A stretch of DNA of 64,000 nucleotides from Argopecten irradians (Eukaryota; Mollusca; Bivalvia; Pectinida; Pectinidae): contig NC_091144.1 in assembly GCF_041381155.1 (NCBI RefSeq), positions 34,387,262 through 34,451,261 on the forward strand, in the 5' to 3' direction. Numbering within the stretch: position 1 is the first letter of the stretch; each line of letters opens with the position of its first letter. A program made the position numbers and the translations under genes. Shown one piece after another: positions 1 to 12,514 of the stretch. The notes beneath the pieces were generated by a model. The model saw only the letters and a program-made list of their open reading frames with translations, made no database searches and was not told the DNA's origin.

Positions 1-185
1 TTACACATTTTTTTTAAATAAATTATGCTGTAAAATTTGTTGAATATCTTCTCATTATGCATAATTAGAGAAAATATTCAGTACAATTTGCAGTAAGAAT
101 CACAGCCGGGCGCATTTTTGTCTGTTTAAGATTTTACTATAGAGTAATGTCTAAGTAAAATTCTCTGAAGTCTACCAAGACATGC
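1..185 (+). repeat. About 185 bp segment duplicated at 1021-1206
   Basis: This stretch recurs with few changes at 1021-1206, where it sits inside the minisatellite. Both copies end at the same point (accaagacatgc), beyond which the flanks differ. No coding signal is seen in it. Confidence 0.8.
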
Positions 186-579
186 TGTCAGATTATTTTT
201 TAGTCTGCAAATGCCCGTGGTAAGAATAGGACCAAAATGCGGTTCGCAAATTAGCTCAGCAATTTTACTTCGACAGGATAATTTACTTCGAAAAAATAAT
301 GTATTAGCCTCGTAAAAACAAATGTTTATGAATAATTTGTGAAAAGAAAAGGGCATTAAAGAATAAATGTTCATTTCTTACGACAAGTTTTATTTTATAT
401 TTTTACTTCACCTAGGAGCTAAATGTGCATATAATTGAACTTATCAATGACCTTTCCGTGATACCTTAATGCATACACAAATCATTTCAAATACTCATAG
501 ATTTGTAGTTTACGTAAAAGTTAGCAATATGAAGTATACCAAGTAAGTGAAGTGACACAGTTTTCTCTTGTCCTATTAG

Positions 580-3500
580 GAGACGCTGTTTCAACAGAGA
601 TGTGTGAACAACGAGTCTTTGTGTATATCAGGTAAATGAGACCAAACAATGGTAGAGGCATTGGTCAACTGACACTTATTGGTCACTTCATTGGTCAACT
701 GACACTTATTGGTCACCTTGTCATTGGTCAACTGACACTTATTGGTCACCTAGCTAGTCATTGGTCAACTGAAACTTATTGGTCACCTAGTCATTGGTCA
801 ACTGACACTTATTGGTCACCTCATTGGTCAACTGACACTTATTGGTCACCTAGTCATTGGTCAACTGAAACTTATTGGTCACCTAGTCATTGGTCAACTG
901 ACACCATTGGTCACCTCATTGGTCAACTGACACTTATTGGTCACCTAGTCATTGGTCAACTGACATTTATTGGTCACCTAGTCATTGGTCAACTGACACT
1001 TATTGGTCATCTAGTCATCTCTTACACGTTTTTTAAAATAAATTATGCTGTACATTTTGTTGTATATCTTCTCATTATGTATAATGAGAGAAAATATTCA
1101 GTACAATTTGCAGTAGGAATCACAGCCGGGCGCATTTTTGTTTTATTTAAGATTTTACTATCGAATGATGTCTACGTAAAATTCTCTGAAGTTTACCAAG
1201 ACATGCATTGGTCAACTGACACTTATTGGTCACCTAGTCATTGGTCAACTGACACTTATTGGTCACTTCATTGGTCAACTGACACCATTGGTCACCTCAT
1301 TGGGCAACTGAAACTTATTGGTCACCTAGTCATTGGTCAACTGACACGTATTGGTCACCTCATTGGTCAACTGACACTTATTGGTCACCTAGTCATTGGT
1401 CAACTGACACCATTGGTCACCTCATTGGTCAACTGAAACTTATTGGTCACCTTGTTTTTGGTCAAATGACACGTATTGGTCACCTAGTCATTGGTCAACT
1501 AACCTTATAGGTCGGGGAAGATTAGGTGTAAATGTTATGACCATGACACGCTCAGATACAACAAAAATCTATTTTCATAACTTATTTAACAAAATTACCC
1601 ACAAATCTTTGGATTGCAGATTAACTTAGTGCTAGTGCCAGTAATCAGCATATTTAACAAGCAAAACGCATACGAGTTTGTCACATTCCATTAATATTTC
1701 TAAACCCATATCTTACTTGTATGTATAGTTGTATTTAGTATTTATAAAGAGATACAATGTATTTTTTGAGATAGGGAAACCCATTGATATTTTTTAACAT
1801 GTACATGCGCTTTGAATTTTTTTGTAGTTCCTGGTCCACAGGGCAGCCAAGGATTGCAAGGTCAAAAAGGTCAGTGGTAGAGAGAAAAGCAAGTACATAA
1901 ACAAAGATATGAACATATCTAATAACGATTTCGTGACCCAAGTAAATTCGTGAAGGTTTAACTTGGCAAATTACCATCTACAACAATTTATTGATAGGAA
2001 TTTCAAACCAAATTTTCAATCCGTGAATTCTAATCTTCACGAATTTTTTTTTAAAAAGAAAATTATCGCGATAGCATGTTGGTAGCTCTGAAAAATAGGA
2101 CAAAGATATTTCTTTAAGTACATTCTAAATGATGACAATGGTAACTGATCCGGTGCTTAGTGAAAGTGCATTGAAGATACACGTCTTAGGACGATGTGTA
2201 GAAATGTATTTTCGTAGTATTTGAAGATGACACATAAGGTTATGAAATATTATTTTTTTATCTGACAGGTGATCCCGGTGTAATTGGCCAGAAAGGAGAA
2301 ACAGGGATCCAAGGCAACACAGGAGAAAAGGGAGAAAAAGGGGCCGATGGTGTAGCTATAGGTATGATGTCATGGATACCATGGAAATAAATGATATTAG
2401 AAAAAGCAGTATTTAGTCAGTATAAAAAATGAAAGAAAGAAAGAAAGGGAACTATAGAATTAAAACAGCTATACACAATTCAGGGAAGTAACAAAGATTG
2501 ATTTTCAGGCTCTCATTGCAAATACTTGAGTCACCGCAAGTAAATTTTCAAAAGTGCTATTAAATAATCTTTATTTAGGCCAGAAGGGAGAACAGGGGCA
2601 AAAGGGAGAACAAGGATTTGACGGCCTTCAGGGAGTAAGTGGGTTCAAAGGAGACGTCGGTCCCCAGGGTAACAAAGGCGAAATCGGACTGACCGGTGCT
2701 ACCGGACCTCAGGGAGCCAAGGGAGATCAAGGGGCACCAGGTCTACAAGGATTGACAGGGCCACAGGGTGCTAAGGGTGACAGTGGTGTGAACGGAACAC
2801 AGGGCCCCATGGGACTTAAAGGTGGGGTTTATGGTGTTATCCTGCTCTGGAAAAAATGAGTAGCAGTTTTTTTTAAGATGAGCAGACGAAGCACCTAAAC
2901 ACTTCAACGGTTTTTATCAAAAATAACTCAACGTTTATATTTGCAACACTGGTCAATACTAGCCGCTTCATTTATTGAATCATTTCGGTTAGAGAACTCT
3001 TTAGCTCGATCAGATGAACGTCAAGTTAGTAAGCCAGAGGTCCTGAGTTCTGAGTTCGATCTCTGGCAGAGGCAGTGATTATATTTATCGTTAATCTTGC
3101 ATTCTGTTACGAACATGCATTGTATCACGTAGTGAAGCTTATGAAAACATAACAGTACATATAGTTTCTAGATCTCAGTTTCCTTTAGAAGGCCAAGGTA
3201 GTATTTTTTTACAATTGCATTTATATTGAATACATTATTTATGTATGTAATAATTATACAAGATTTCCAGTCTCTGAAGCTCTCTAAAGTCATGCCCTGG
3301 TCTCTTCCTTTACAGGAGATATGGGTCTACCTGGCCCGCAGGGTATACAAGGACCAGCCGGAATTCCTGGTCCCCAGGGATCTAAAGGAGACATCGGGCC
3401 GGTAGGACCGTTCGGTCCTGCGGGAATCAAAGGCGAACCAGGTACAAAGTAGGTAACGATGGAAACGTAATGCTAACTATATCTGATTTCGTATATTTAC

Positions 3501-6500
3501 GGAATCTTTTACACATGTTAATTACAAGAGAAACGATGGTCATATGACACCACGCTGTAACTCAACGTTAAGGATATTGAATTCTCAATATGAAAAAATT
3601 GAAACATCGAGTCAATATGCTATATATTGAGCTCCACATGATAATGTATTAACCAATTAGAAGAGTAAAAAAATATCAGAACATAGATAGTATATATAAT
3701 AACTTAATATCGTTTATGTTTCAGCGGTTTCGATGGCGCAAAGGGGGATACGGGACCGATGGGACCGAAAGGCGACATGGGCGACAAAGGGGACACAGGC
3801 GCACAGGGTCCCATGGGAACCAAGGGGGAACAGGGACCAGCCGGACCGGGAGGTCCTCAAGGAATGAAAGGAGAACTCGGCAGTCAAGGATCTAAGGTTA
3901 TTTTTGTTATGAAAACAAAGTGATAATCAATCTAATATATATATGTCTGCCAATGTAATCCTATAAAAGTAAAATCATCACGATAAACTTTAGACAATCC
4001 TCTACGTGCAAGTACTTTTTTATAAGTATCGCTAAGTTGTTGAGTTTTTACCGAAACTTTTATAATTAATCACATCTTAAACTTTAACATTCTAAATAAC
4101 TACTGGCAATAAGGACAGGGAGTTTATTTTGAGACCAAATACATTTGTATGTGTAATGATTTAATAAATGATAATTTGTAATTATCGTTAATATTTAGAA
4201 ATTTAAATAGAAATTTAAATATGTTGTAGTAAAATTAAAGGAATTTCAGGAGAAAAAATTTTGACCCTGCAAATGCCTTTAAATACTACAGAGACAACGA
4301 CGTTCAACTTCATAACTACATAGTCAACCACAACGTATCGTTATTAGTTCAATTCTTTTGATGTACATCAAAGAACCAAACTACCTGCCACATGTGATTT
4401 CGCATACAGTTTTGTAATGATATAGCTCCGGGGTAGATATAACGACAGTACTATTAACCCCTAGAGTATCGAGGATGAATATGTACCATCCGAATATGTA
4501 ATCGCTTTAAGATAAACACTTATTATTCCAAATGTAATGTATATATGTGTTTTAGGGAGAAATTGGTTTGCCGGGGCTTACAGGCCCTACAGGTGCTAAA
4601 GGAGATATGGGCCCAGTAGGAGCCAGTGGAATGGCTGGAGGCAAGGGCGATAAGGGAGAGAGCGGACCATTCGGCCCAGCTGGACCAGCAGGGGCCAAAG
4701 GTGACCAAGGGTTGTCTGGACCACAAGGTAATATATCATGTATATTGTCGCATTTTTGTGGAAGGCGATCTTGACAATACAACATAAGATACTTGTGTTA
4801 TTCAAGATATCCTGTGATATTGTTCGTAATAAATTCGCCCTAATAAACATCACCACATATAAGAATCATAGCAATTACTTAACTGTCGTAACAATATTGA
4901 TATCAATTGTCTATCTATAGAAAGCCATGGCACGGTAAAGTGGAACAATGGCGAGTACACTCAATATGATTACTAACTGTTAATAGCTTCAATGCATATT
5001 ACAATATTCAATGTAGACTTTAGCAAAATACAGACCTAATGCCACATCATTTAATCATGTTCTAAAAATGAAAAAAAAACCTATTTTGATAATTATTATA
5101 TTTGAATGCTTACGATAACGGATTGACACCGTATTTGTATCGATGCATACATTATATACTAAGCATAAAATGTTCAATGTAAGTACCTGGATAATGCAGT
5201 CATGAAACATTTATACAGCACATGATAGCACAATAACATGAATATTTCAATGTATTTGAAAGGCAAAAAAAAAAACACAAAAATGCAAATGATTAATGTC
5301 GAGTGCCCCAACCATGAATCGAACCGGATTATACGGCTCTACCGACTGAGCCAAAGAAGCATGCTCTGTAAGCTGAGTAATAGAGAACTATATTTACATT
5401 CTGAGTGTTTCGTCACTATATAAATCAACCAACTGACGAAAAAAACAACACAAGCCTATGAAAACACTATGAACACACTATGAATACAACGATTTTCGTG
5501 TATAGTCAATCAATCTATTTTAATATTTGTTTATCGTTTGTCATTTGCAAAAAAGATCGACGAAGGCGGAACTTGAAAACGCGCGTGTGAACACTTCGTC
5601 ATTGTCAGCTGATTTTTTTCTTCTTAAAGCCGGTGCTTTTTAAATCAAGATTATTTTCTTAATGTTTTAAAACTTTAGATAATAACAAAAGAGCCACATA
5701 TTTCAATAAAATAATGAAATTTTCTCTACGGTACAATAATTAATTTTTATTTGTTTTCATACTAAATCCTTTCTGATTGGCAGACACCTTTTCTTCATAT
5801 ACTATGATGACAAAATATGATAATTCAAATTTTTGTTTGCAAATTTTTGTGAGAATCCGCTTCGCGGGTTCACATAGTTTGCAAACAAAATTTCTTTCAT
5901 ACCCTGATGAAGTTATAAAATAATAACGTCAATGCCTATATATTTTGTTTTAAATTAATACTAGACTGATCTTCATCAATAAACGCCAAATCATTTGTAA
6001 GTTTAATCCTATTCGATCATTCAGGTCTCCAAGGTGCCACAGGACCTAAGGGAGATATGGGACCACAGGGGACGAAAGGTGAACCTGGTGCCGATGGTCC
6101 GTTCGGTCCAATGGGGTTAAAGGGCCAGCCGGGATCTGCTGGAGCTCCTGGTTCTCCAGGTCTCGTAGGACCGAAGGTAAAACACGATTAAAGAATCACA
6201 AGTTAATAAATTGAGTAAATATATTTTGCAAGCTAAATCTAAAAGAAGACTCATTATGTGTTCGATAATAGACATTGTATTGAATTTAAAGTTATATAAG
6301 TATTTGAATGTGAAATAATCATCCGCCATCTTGTATGAATTACTATAAAAAGCTGTTTGCTTGTATTTGGAAACCTGGTTCAATTTATTCTGTATTTGCA
6401 TATTACAGAGTTATTTGCCTTGGTGGTAGGTAACGATTGTTAAGTCATTATTTTGTGAGCGCAATTCACGTCGTTTTCTCCGAAAACTATGACGTTACAT

Positions 6501-9500
6501 TCGCAAACACATGACGTCACAATAAATACCTACCCACAAAGGCAGATAACCCAGTAATATGCAAATACAACACTATTGGATTTGGTGGATGAAAAACTTG
6601 AAACTTAACTTGAATAAGCTGTACGTTTCAGATATTTAAATTTATTAGCCAGGGAACCCGACGTTATCGTGACGTCACAATAGAAACATTGACGTTGCGA
6701 TTGATTTGGAAAAAAATAATCCATTGGAAAAAATCAATGGAATCGTTCGAGTAAACGTATTTCATCTTATATAGTAGCCTAGAAAATTAATTGTAAGCAT
6801 TGAAGTCACTATTTTTTAATTTCATCGAGTTATGAAATAAATTTTGTTTGCAAAGTTTGCAAACAAAATTTCTTTCATACCCCGATGATATTAGAAAATA
6901 GTGACTTCAATGCTTAACACATACAAATTTATTCTGTATGCGTGAAATTGCAGGGCGATATGGGACAGAAGGGCGATATGGGCTTACCTGGTCCGACGGG
7001 ACAAGATGGAAGTATGGGTCCTAAGGGGGCCACAGGGGCTCAGGGCGCAAAAGGATCCACCGGACTCTCTAGTAACTGTTGTAACATGCTCTGTAAGTGA
7101 CCACGTCTCGCCTAATATATTATTGCATATTACAGTGTCATTCCCCTTGCGCGTAGATGTCATTTTTTTGTGACTCACGTCGTTTCCCTGAAAACTATGA
7201 CGTTACGCTAGGAAAACACATGACGTCACAATCAATATCTACCCGCAAGGGCAAATGACTCTGTAATATGCAAAAACGGAATTACTGACAGAATTTTACA
7301 GCTCCATCACATGTCTTCAGTGATGTAAATGTAGATTTATCGTCCTTTGTATGAAATCATTCCGATAGAAAACTTCACAATAACAAAACACCCTCGTAAC
7401 AGAATAGGTGTGCAATTAAAGATGGTCCACTGCTAACGAATGTTTTTTTTTTCCTCTATCTTAGCCCAGTTTCAGAAACATTCCTTAAATTTACGGAATC
7501 TCTTAAAATTGTCCATAGGAAATCATTACAGAATTTAAGGAAGGCTCCTTAACTTAATATTTTTTCCTTAACTTTTGCAATGTTTTTCTACATTGTACGT
7601 TAAATTTAAGTTAAGGAATTCCTTAAAGTATAAAGAAATGTTCATGAATCTTGCCCCAGAAACAGGAGCAGACGATTTAGTAATTTTCTCTAGTTACAAA
7701 AGCAACTTTCTTTACACTATTACCACCATTGAAAGGTTTGCAATGCTTATTTTACTTTAAGATAAAAATAATAAAAATAATTAATTTCGTCCTGATTTTT
7801 TTTAAAAATCATTAATTGCATTCCGGGAAAAAATCCATGACACTATGCCCTATTTGGAATGAAGTACTAATTGCACATGTACAAAAAGCAAAATAATTGT
7901 CTTTTTTGTTTATTTTGTGTTAATTAGACACATACATATTTACGAATAAACATCAGTTGCTCAATCGCATAAATAATGGGTATGGTTTATGTTCTGTCGT
8001 CGGAGGAGCACCTTTAAGGAATTGATGGAGTTATAATTAGCAAAGGAATAAAACGAAACTTTCACATTTTGTTTAATTTTTTTCATTTCTTATTTATTTT
8101 TTGACTGGTGCTTTGCCCTCACCATCATATATTTATATGTTTCCAGCGGTTCCTCATTTCCAGGGAGGAGACACATTTACCGTACGTGCTAGGGTCGGAG
8201 CGACCATTTTATTGCCATGCAGGACAAATGGCGGCTATCCAACTCCATCTGTAAGCTGGGTCAAGGACGCCGGAAATAAAACAATGGTACCGTTACATGG
8301 CACAGCCACGTCATCAGGTCTGATTTTACGTGACATCAAGCCAGAGGACAGCGGTATCTATAAATGTCATGCGGAGAATGCCCTTGGCTCCGTGGAGAAA
8401 ACAGTCATAGTAGCCGTTGAAGGTAGACGTTTTAACTTGTTTTAAACATTGCATCAATTCAACCTTTCGACAATTTACTTATCAAATAATTTACAATAAT
8501 TGATATAAGATTTTTCGTATTCAGGGCCCAGTTGTTCAAAAGGTGATTAGGCTTACAGTTTAACGACAATTTTAAAATCAAGATAAAATAGTTTCCGGTG
8601 AAACAAATTTCTTAAGATTCTTATAAACTTTACCCTTTACCTGCTTGTTGATTTTGGTGAAGGGATAATCGCTAATATTGCAGCAAATGAGAAATGAAAA
8701 TTTCACTAATCATACGACTATTTAATCATCGTTTGAACAACCTGGCACTGATGATCAGTATATGCTTCATTATTGTCCCTATTAAAATGTTTATTAGACA
8801 TTTGCTTCTTTTAATTCATATTTAAATTCAAATCCGTTCTTGAATTGTTCTATATTTCCTCCCTAGATGATGCGCCTCATATCACTGCTCACCAGAAGGT
8901 CATAGGGGTGGCTATCGGCGAGTCCGTCAACAACGTATGCGAGGTGACCCATGCCAATAACGTGACCTTGACCTACTCAAAGGTCAATGGTTTACTACCG
9001 ACACATAATTTACTTCCGTCTGGGAATATATTGTTCTACTTCCGGGATAGCTCCAACACCGGAGAATATCGATGCGAAGCCATAACCAGTAAGGGGACCG
9101 TCTCGACACAGTTTTATGGTAAGTCAAACATTTCCAGTACGGGGACCGTCTCAAAACAGTTTTATGATTAGCAAAACATAACCAATAAGGGGATCGTCTC
9201 AAAACAGTTTTATTTTATGGTAAGTAAAACATTACCAGTATAAGGGGTCCGTTTCAAAAAAACTTTATGGCAAGTAACGAATTCGCAAATCTGTAGGCAT
9301 TTATTTGATATATTTATATAGATGATTTATTTTTGATATGCAAAATACATTTATATAAATAAAATGAATAATAACACGCATATTTGTTCAATCAAAATCT
9401 CAAAATCCCCTTATCTTACGGCTTTAAATGTCTTCTCTATCATTGATTCCTACATTTAATTTCAATGTTTTATCACCGCATAAATAACAATTTATTGAGG

Positions 9501-11515
9501 TATTAAACAAGGAGATAAGATTGGTATGAGTTTATTGTATTATTATACAGTTTGATTATATTCAAACTGTGATGATTCTATTCTCTCTGTAGTCTACCAG
9601 CGTGTGGATAATCTTACATGCGCAACAACGTTCGCTGATTGTACATCTAATGATAAGGCGATGTGCGGGTAAGTATAACTAGAAAGAATTCACCAACAAA
9701 TTAGGAATTAAGATTGTTTTTACTTTTGTTATTCTGAGTAAAGTTTTTTTTTGTGAACTAATATGAAAACATAGTTGTTTCCCTTAGGTGCTTTAAGTAA
9801 ACCAAAATACGCAATTACAATATTCTCCTTGCTTACACTAAAGGCAAACATAATTTTCTCATGAATTAACATTTTGGAGCACGATATGAAGGCATTGATA
9901 TTTTAACATGACAGTTTTGCTTTTGTACATTTTGGTCTTATAAACCATAGATTGAAAATAATATATTCCATTATACTGAGATGTAATGAAGTCAGCAGCC
10001 GATCTGTACATTTCTACCACTCGGATATTTCAGTGGAGACTGTCCTGCTGGCTGTGCAGATTTAGACTCGACTCACCAGCTTCATGCACATAGATTCTCA
10101 TTGGTAACACTTATTTGGAGTTATCTCCTCTTTATTTTCCTTCAATATAACTTTTCTTTTCGAAATGTATTGCGTTTCGCACATGAATGTTTTGTCTGCA
10201 ATATTACAGTGTGTATATACCAGATGCTAATTATCGACCATTGTTGAAGAAGATATTTTACATTAATCCATAATATTAGATATGCTATGATTTTCATGGT
10301 TGCGTGACGTTCAATATATAGCATATCGACTCGGTGTTTCCGTTTTTAGAAACACCGAGTCAATATACCTTTGTGAACTTCATTACCCAAACGCTGCATT
10401 CTTCAGGGTGATGTTCTTTGACTAATGTTTTCTTGTAATCAATATGCACATTTTTTGTGATATTTGTTAAAGAAACGACATATCTAATATAAAAATGAAG
10501 GACCTTTGTTTCGGTTATATCACCCTAGTAGAATTTAAAATAATGACCACATCTACGATATAATGTGTGAACATAATGTTCGTTTCTCAGAGCCTCCCCG
10601 TTTGTTCTGCTGCCGTTAATAGTCAGACAATCACCGGAAGTGGTGGTCACGTGATCTGGAAAAACGAACATGTAGTGTAAGTACAGTGATGCTTTTTTCA
10701 AAAATCAATTATTCTCGAGTAAGTTTTTTATCATCTTAAATGATCGTTTTGTTATCGATATAGAAAGTGTGGATTCACATGTTAACCCCAGTTCTCATTT
10801 TAACCCCAGTTAAATTAACATTATTTCACATTTTAACCCCAGTAACATAATTTAACCCCAGTTACATTTAACCCCAAGTCACATTTTTACCCCAGTTTCA
10901 TTTAAAATCGTTTCACATTTTAACCCCAGTTACATTTGATATCAGTTCATATTTTAACATCAGTTCACATTTAACACCGGTTCACATTTCAACCAAATAA
11001 TAATTGCATCCATGTGTCGACTTTTTGAAGGAAGAATAAATAAAGATTTTATCAAAATGTGTCATGCATATATATATAATGATATTCCATTGATAGAATA
11101 CGAGGGATGTTCTAACAAAGAGAAATCACCAAAGTAACAATAACTTTGGAACACCCCTCGTATCTATATTGATATTGCAATGTAAACTGTAAAAGTGAAT
11201 ATTATCGCGCGTGCTTAATTTCCCGATTACCCGCATAAAACTTTCGCGGTGTTGTTATTTTCGCGGAAAATAACCTTTAGCAACTCAATCCATAAATACA
11301 CTCAAGTTAACGCGCTGTGGCGAATTTTCACGACCAAGTAACTTTCACGAAGTTTCACGTAAATTCCAAGGTTTAGACTGTTCGTCTTCATAATGGTTAC
11401 AAATAGAGTGTTTTGTTTCATTTTTTTATTATCAATGCGAAAAAAATTAATATTTTTATCATTTTCATTTGTCAGCGGTGGCGAAGCAGCAGAGTTCGTG
11501 ACGAAATTTCCATGA
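580..11515 (+). CDS. Collagen-like secreted protein with two Ig domains and a C-terminal LCCL domain (5' end outside window)
   Basis: Exons: 580-631 (tentative), 1828-1869, 2269-2361, 2579-2821, 3316-3448, 3725-3896, 4556-4727, 6025-6176, 6954-7092, 8147-8422, 8867-9118, 9593-9668, 10034-10103, 10591-10676, 11476-11515. All phases agree and together give 665 residues plus a TGA stop. Exons 2-9 encode an almost unbroken Gly-X-Y helix ending in a Cys-Cys pair (NCCNML), which could link chains. Exon 10 is an Ig domain ([19 protein letters not shown]). Exon 11 is a second, weaker Ig domain ([12 protein letters not shown]). The last four exons form an LCCL domain ([29 protein letters not shown]), with the expected 20 residues between CPAGC and the next Cys. 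Seen: exons, motifs and stop. Inferred: extracellular matrix or secreted role. No signal peptide is visible because the gene begins upstream. I do not recognise a named orthologue. Confidence 0.85.
657..1507 (+). repeat. 33-bp minisatellite in an intron of the collagen-like gene
   Basis: More than 20 copies of a unit built on ATTGGTCAACTGACAC plus TTATTGGTCACCTAGTC, of about 33 or 25 bp. Copies are interrupted at 1015-1206 by the duplicated 185 bp segment. The 33-bp unit is a multiple of three and lacks stops in some frames, so a long artificial reading frame runs through it. It lies between the tentative exon 580-631 and the exon at 1828. Confidence 0.95.
2990..3080 (+). repeat. tRNA-derived SINE-like fragment
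   Basis: Contains a box A-like stretch (TAGCTCGATCAGATGA) and, about 40 bp on, a box B-like stretch (GAGTTCGATCTC). This is the layout of the tRNA-derived head of a SINE. Arms do not pair as in a functional tRNA. It lies in an intron of the collagen-like gene. Confidence 0.5.
4250..4477 (+). mobile_element. MITE fragment, GATACTCTAGG terminal-repeat family
   Basis: Ends in CCCCTAGAGTATCGAGGATG, the same terminus as the full copy at 21375-21686 and the copy at 63660-64000. Internal motifs (acaacgacgttcaactt, gtcaaccacaacgt) also match the 63.7 kb copy. Non-coding and intronic. Confidence 0.6.
5301..5362 (-). repeat. tRNA-derived SINE-like fragment
   Basis: On the minus strand it reads GGCTCAGTCGGTAGAGCC followed closely by a T-arm-like CGGTTCGATTCATGG. 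The anticodon arm appears to be missing, so this is a SINE or decayed tRNA copy rather than a tRNA gene. Confidence 0.5.
6391..6570. mobile_element. Palindromic MITE, TTTGCATATTACAG family, copy 1
   Basis: The ends are inverted repeats (TGTATTTGCATATTACAGAG against ...AGTAATATGCAAATACA) and the centre carries TGACGTCA. Related copies lie at 7121-7277, 50728-50893 and 59047-59218. No coding capacity; intronic. Confidence 0.75.
6794..6916. repeat. Near-perfect 123-bp palindrome
   Basis: TAAGCATTGAAGTCAC at the left end is matched in inverse by GTGACTTCAATGCTTA at the right end. The centre is TTTGTTTGCAAAGTTTGCAAACAAA. A diverged relative lies near 5830-5930, sharing TTTGCAAACAAAATTTC. Probably a MITE; it sits just before the exon at 6954. 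Confidence 0.8.
7121..7277. mobile_element. Palindromic MITE, TTTGCATATTACAG family, copy 2
   Basis: Begins ATTGCATATTACAG, ends CTGTAATATGCAAAA, and carries ACATGACGTCACAAT in the middle. It lies in the intron after the last triple-helix exon, 29 bp downstream of its donor site. Confidence 0.75.
7480..7635. repeat. Dispersed TTAAGGAA repeat, copy 1
   Basis: Shares an ordered series of motifs (AAGGAAGGCTCCTTAACT, TTTTTCCTTAACTT, GTTAAGGAATTCCTTAAAG) with 58400-58560 in a MIC60 intron. The ends are inverted versions of one another. Non-autonomous element by inference. Confidence 0.6.
7656..8019 (+). mobile_element. MITE of the TTAAAGATGCTCC family, decayed copy
   Basis: Matches the full copies at 37098 and 53713 along most of its length (ACAGGAGCAGACGATTTAGT, TACCACCATTGAAAGGTTTG, GTGTTAATTAGACA) and ends GGAGGAGCACCTTTAAGG. 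The left terminus is not recognisable. It overlies a 61-codon open frame that is not a gene. Confidence 0.7.
10305..10560. repeat. Dispersed repeat with a 13-bp perfect hairpin, copy 1
   Basis: GACTCGGTGTTTC (10328-10340) pairs exactly with GAAACACCGAGTC (10349-10361). Downstream motifs (TTCAGGGTGATG, ATGAAGGACCTTTGTTTC) recur in the same order at 57680-57960 and, more loosely, at 16900-17165. It lies in an intron between two LCCL exons. Confidence 0.65.
10785..10990 (+). repeat. Short minisatellite, TTCACATTTTAACCCCAG unit
   Basis: About ten degenerate copies of an 18 to 20 bp unit containing TTTTAACCCCAGTT. Intronic, between the last two exons of the collagen-like gene. Confidence 0.85.
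11098..11163. mobile_element. 66-bp miniature inverted-repeat element
   Basis: ATACGAGGGATGTTCTAA at the left end mirrors TTTGGAACACCCCTCGTAT at the right end, leaving almost no internal sequence. The CGAGGG-type terminus next to TA resembles mariner-like terminal repeats; that family link is inference. Confidence 0.55.
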
Positions 11516-11632
11516 ACTCATCTGAATGATTTAATCACCATTGGGATCTAACCACATATTTCATGTCATAAGAAGATATTTGGTCACTTATTGTTTAGTC
11601 ATTATCTTGGTATTTTGTTTTATACTTGTATC

Positions 11633-11638
11633 AATAAA
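11633..11638 (+). promoter_or_regulatory. Poly(A) signal of the collagen-like gene
   Basis: AATAAA lies 118 bp after the TGA stop at 11513-11515. It is the first canonical signal downstream. Confidence 0.6.
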
Positions 11639-11784
11639 CGGACAAATGAGTGACATTATTTGTTAATTCTGTTCCAGTGATATTTAATCCCTCATGATTA
11701 CGAATCAATATATCCTTACACCGTATAACTCCTAAGAACTTCCCATGAGAATTAGTTTGTGATGTGATATAACATTAAACCTTG

Positions 11785-12500
11785 TATGTTTTGGGATACT
11801 GCAGTATGATTTGGGAGACTGTGGTATGGTTTGAGAGACAGCTGTGTGTTTTCGGAGACTGTGGTATGGTTTGGGAGACTATTTATATTTTGGGAGACTG
11901 TGGTTTTGGAGACTGTGGTATGTTTTGGGAGACTTTGGTATGTTCTGAAGGCAGCGGTATGTTTTTTTGGAGACTGTGGTATGTTTTGGAAGGCTGTGGT
12001 ATGTTTTGGGAGATTGTGGTATGGTTAAGGAGACTGTGGTAAGGTTTAGAAGACTGCGGGATGCTTTGGGAGACTGTGGTATGGTTTTGGAAACTGCGGT
12101 ATGTTTTGGGAGACAGTGGTATGGTTTTGGAGACTACGGTTAAAGTTTTTTCAGGCTGCGGTATGGTTTGGGAGACTGCCGTATGGTTAAGGAAAATGCG
12201 GTATGATTTAGGAGACTGTGGTACGGTTTTGGAGACTGCGGTACGGTTGAGAAGACTGCGGTATGGTTTGGTAGACTGCGGTATGGTGTTGGAGACTACG
12301 GTAAATTTTTAGACTGCAGTATTGTGTGGGAGACTGCGGTATGGTTTCGGAGACTGCTGTATGGTTTCGGAGACTACGGTATGATTTTCAGACTGCGGTA
12401 TGGTTTGGGAGACTGCTGTATGGTTAAGGAGTTCACGGTATGGTTTAGGAGACTGCGGTACGGTTTTGAAGACTGTGATATGGTTTCGGAGACTTCGGTA
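11785..12500 (+). repeat. GGAGACTGCGGTATGGTTT minisatellite
   Basis: About 30 degenerate copies of a 20 to 24 bp unit (GGAGACTGTGGTATGGTTT and variants). The unit matches one short piece, TTTTGGGAGACTGCGGTAT, found once in each terminal repeat of the element at 21953-24043. The array seems to have grown from a copy of that element. The overlapping open frames rich in Gly, Cys and Trp are artefacts of the repeat. Confidence 0.9.
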
Positions 12501-12514
12501 TAATTAGATTAATT

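Noticed and set aside
636..1436. 266-codon open frame rich in His, Trp, Ser, Thr and in GQLTLIGHL repeats
   Set aside because: It is the translation of a 33-bp minisatellite. The unit is a multiple of three and open in more than one frame, and the region lies in an intron between exons of consistent phase.
4552..4785. Proline-rich minus-strand open frames
   Set aside because: They are the antisense of a Gly-X-Y collagen exon, which gives Pro/Ser-rich shadows.
11782..12312. Cys/Gly/Trp-rich open frames resembling a secreted repeat protein
   Set aside because: They are overlapping frames of a minisatellite whose unit length varies, with stops in every frame between pieces.
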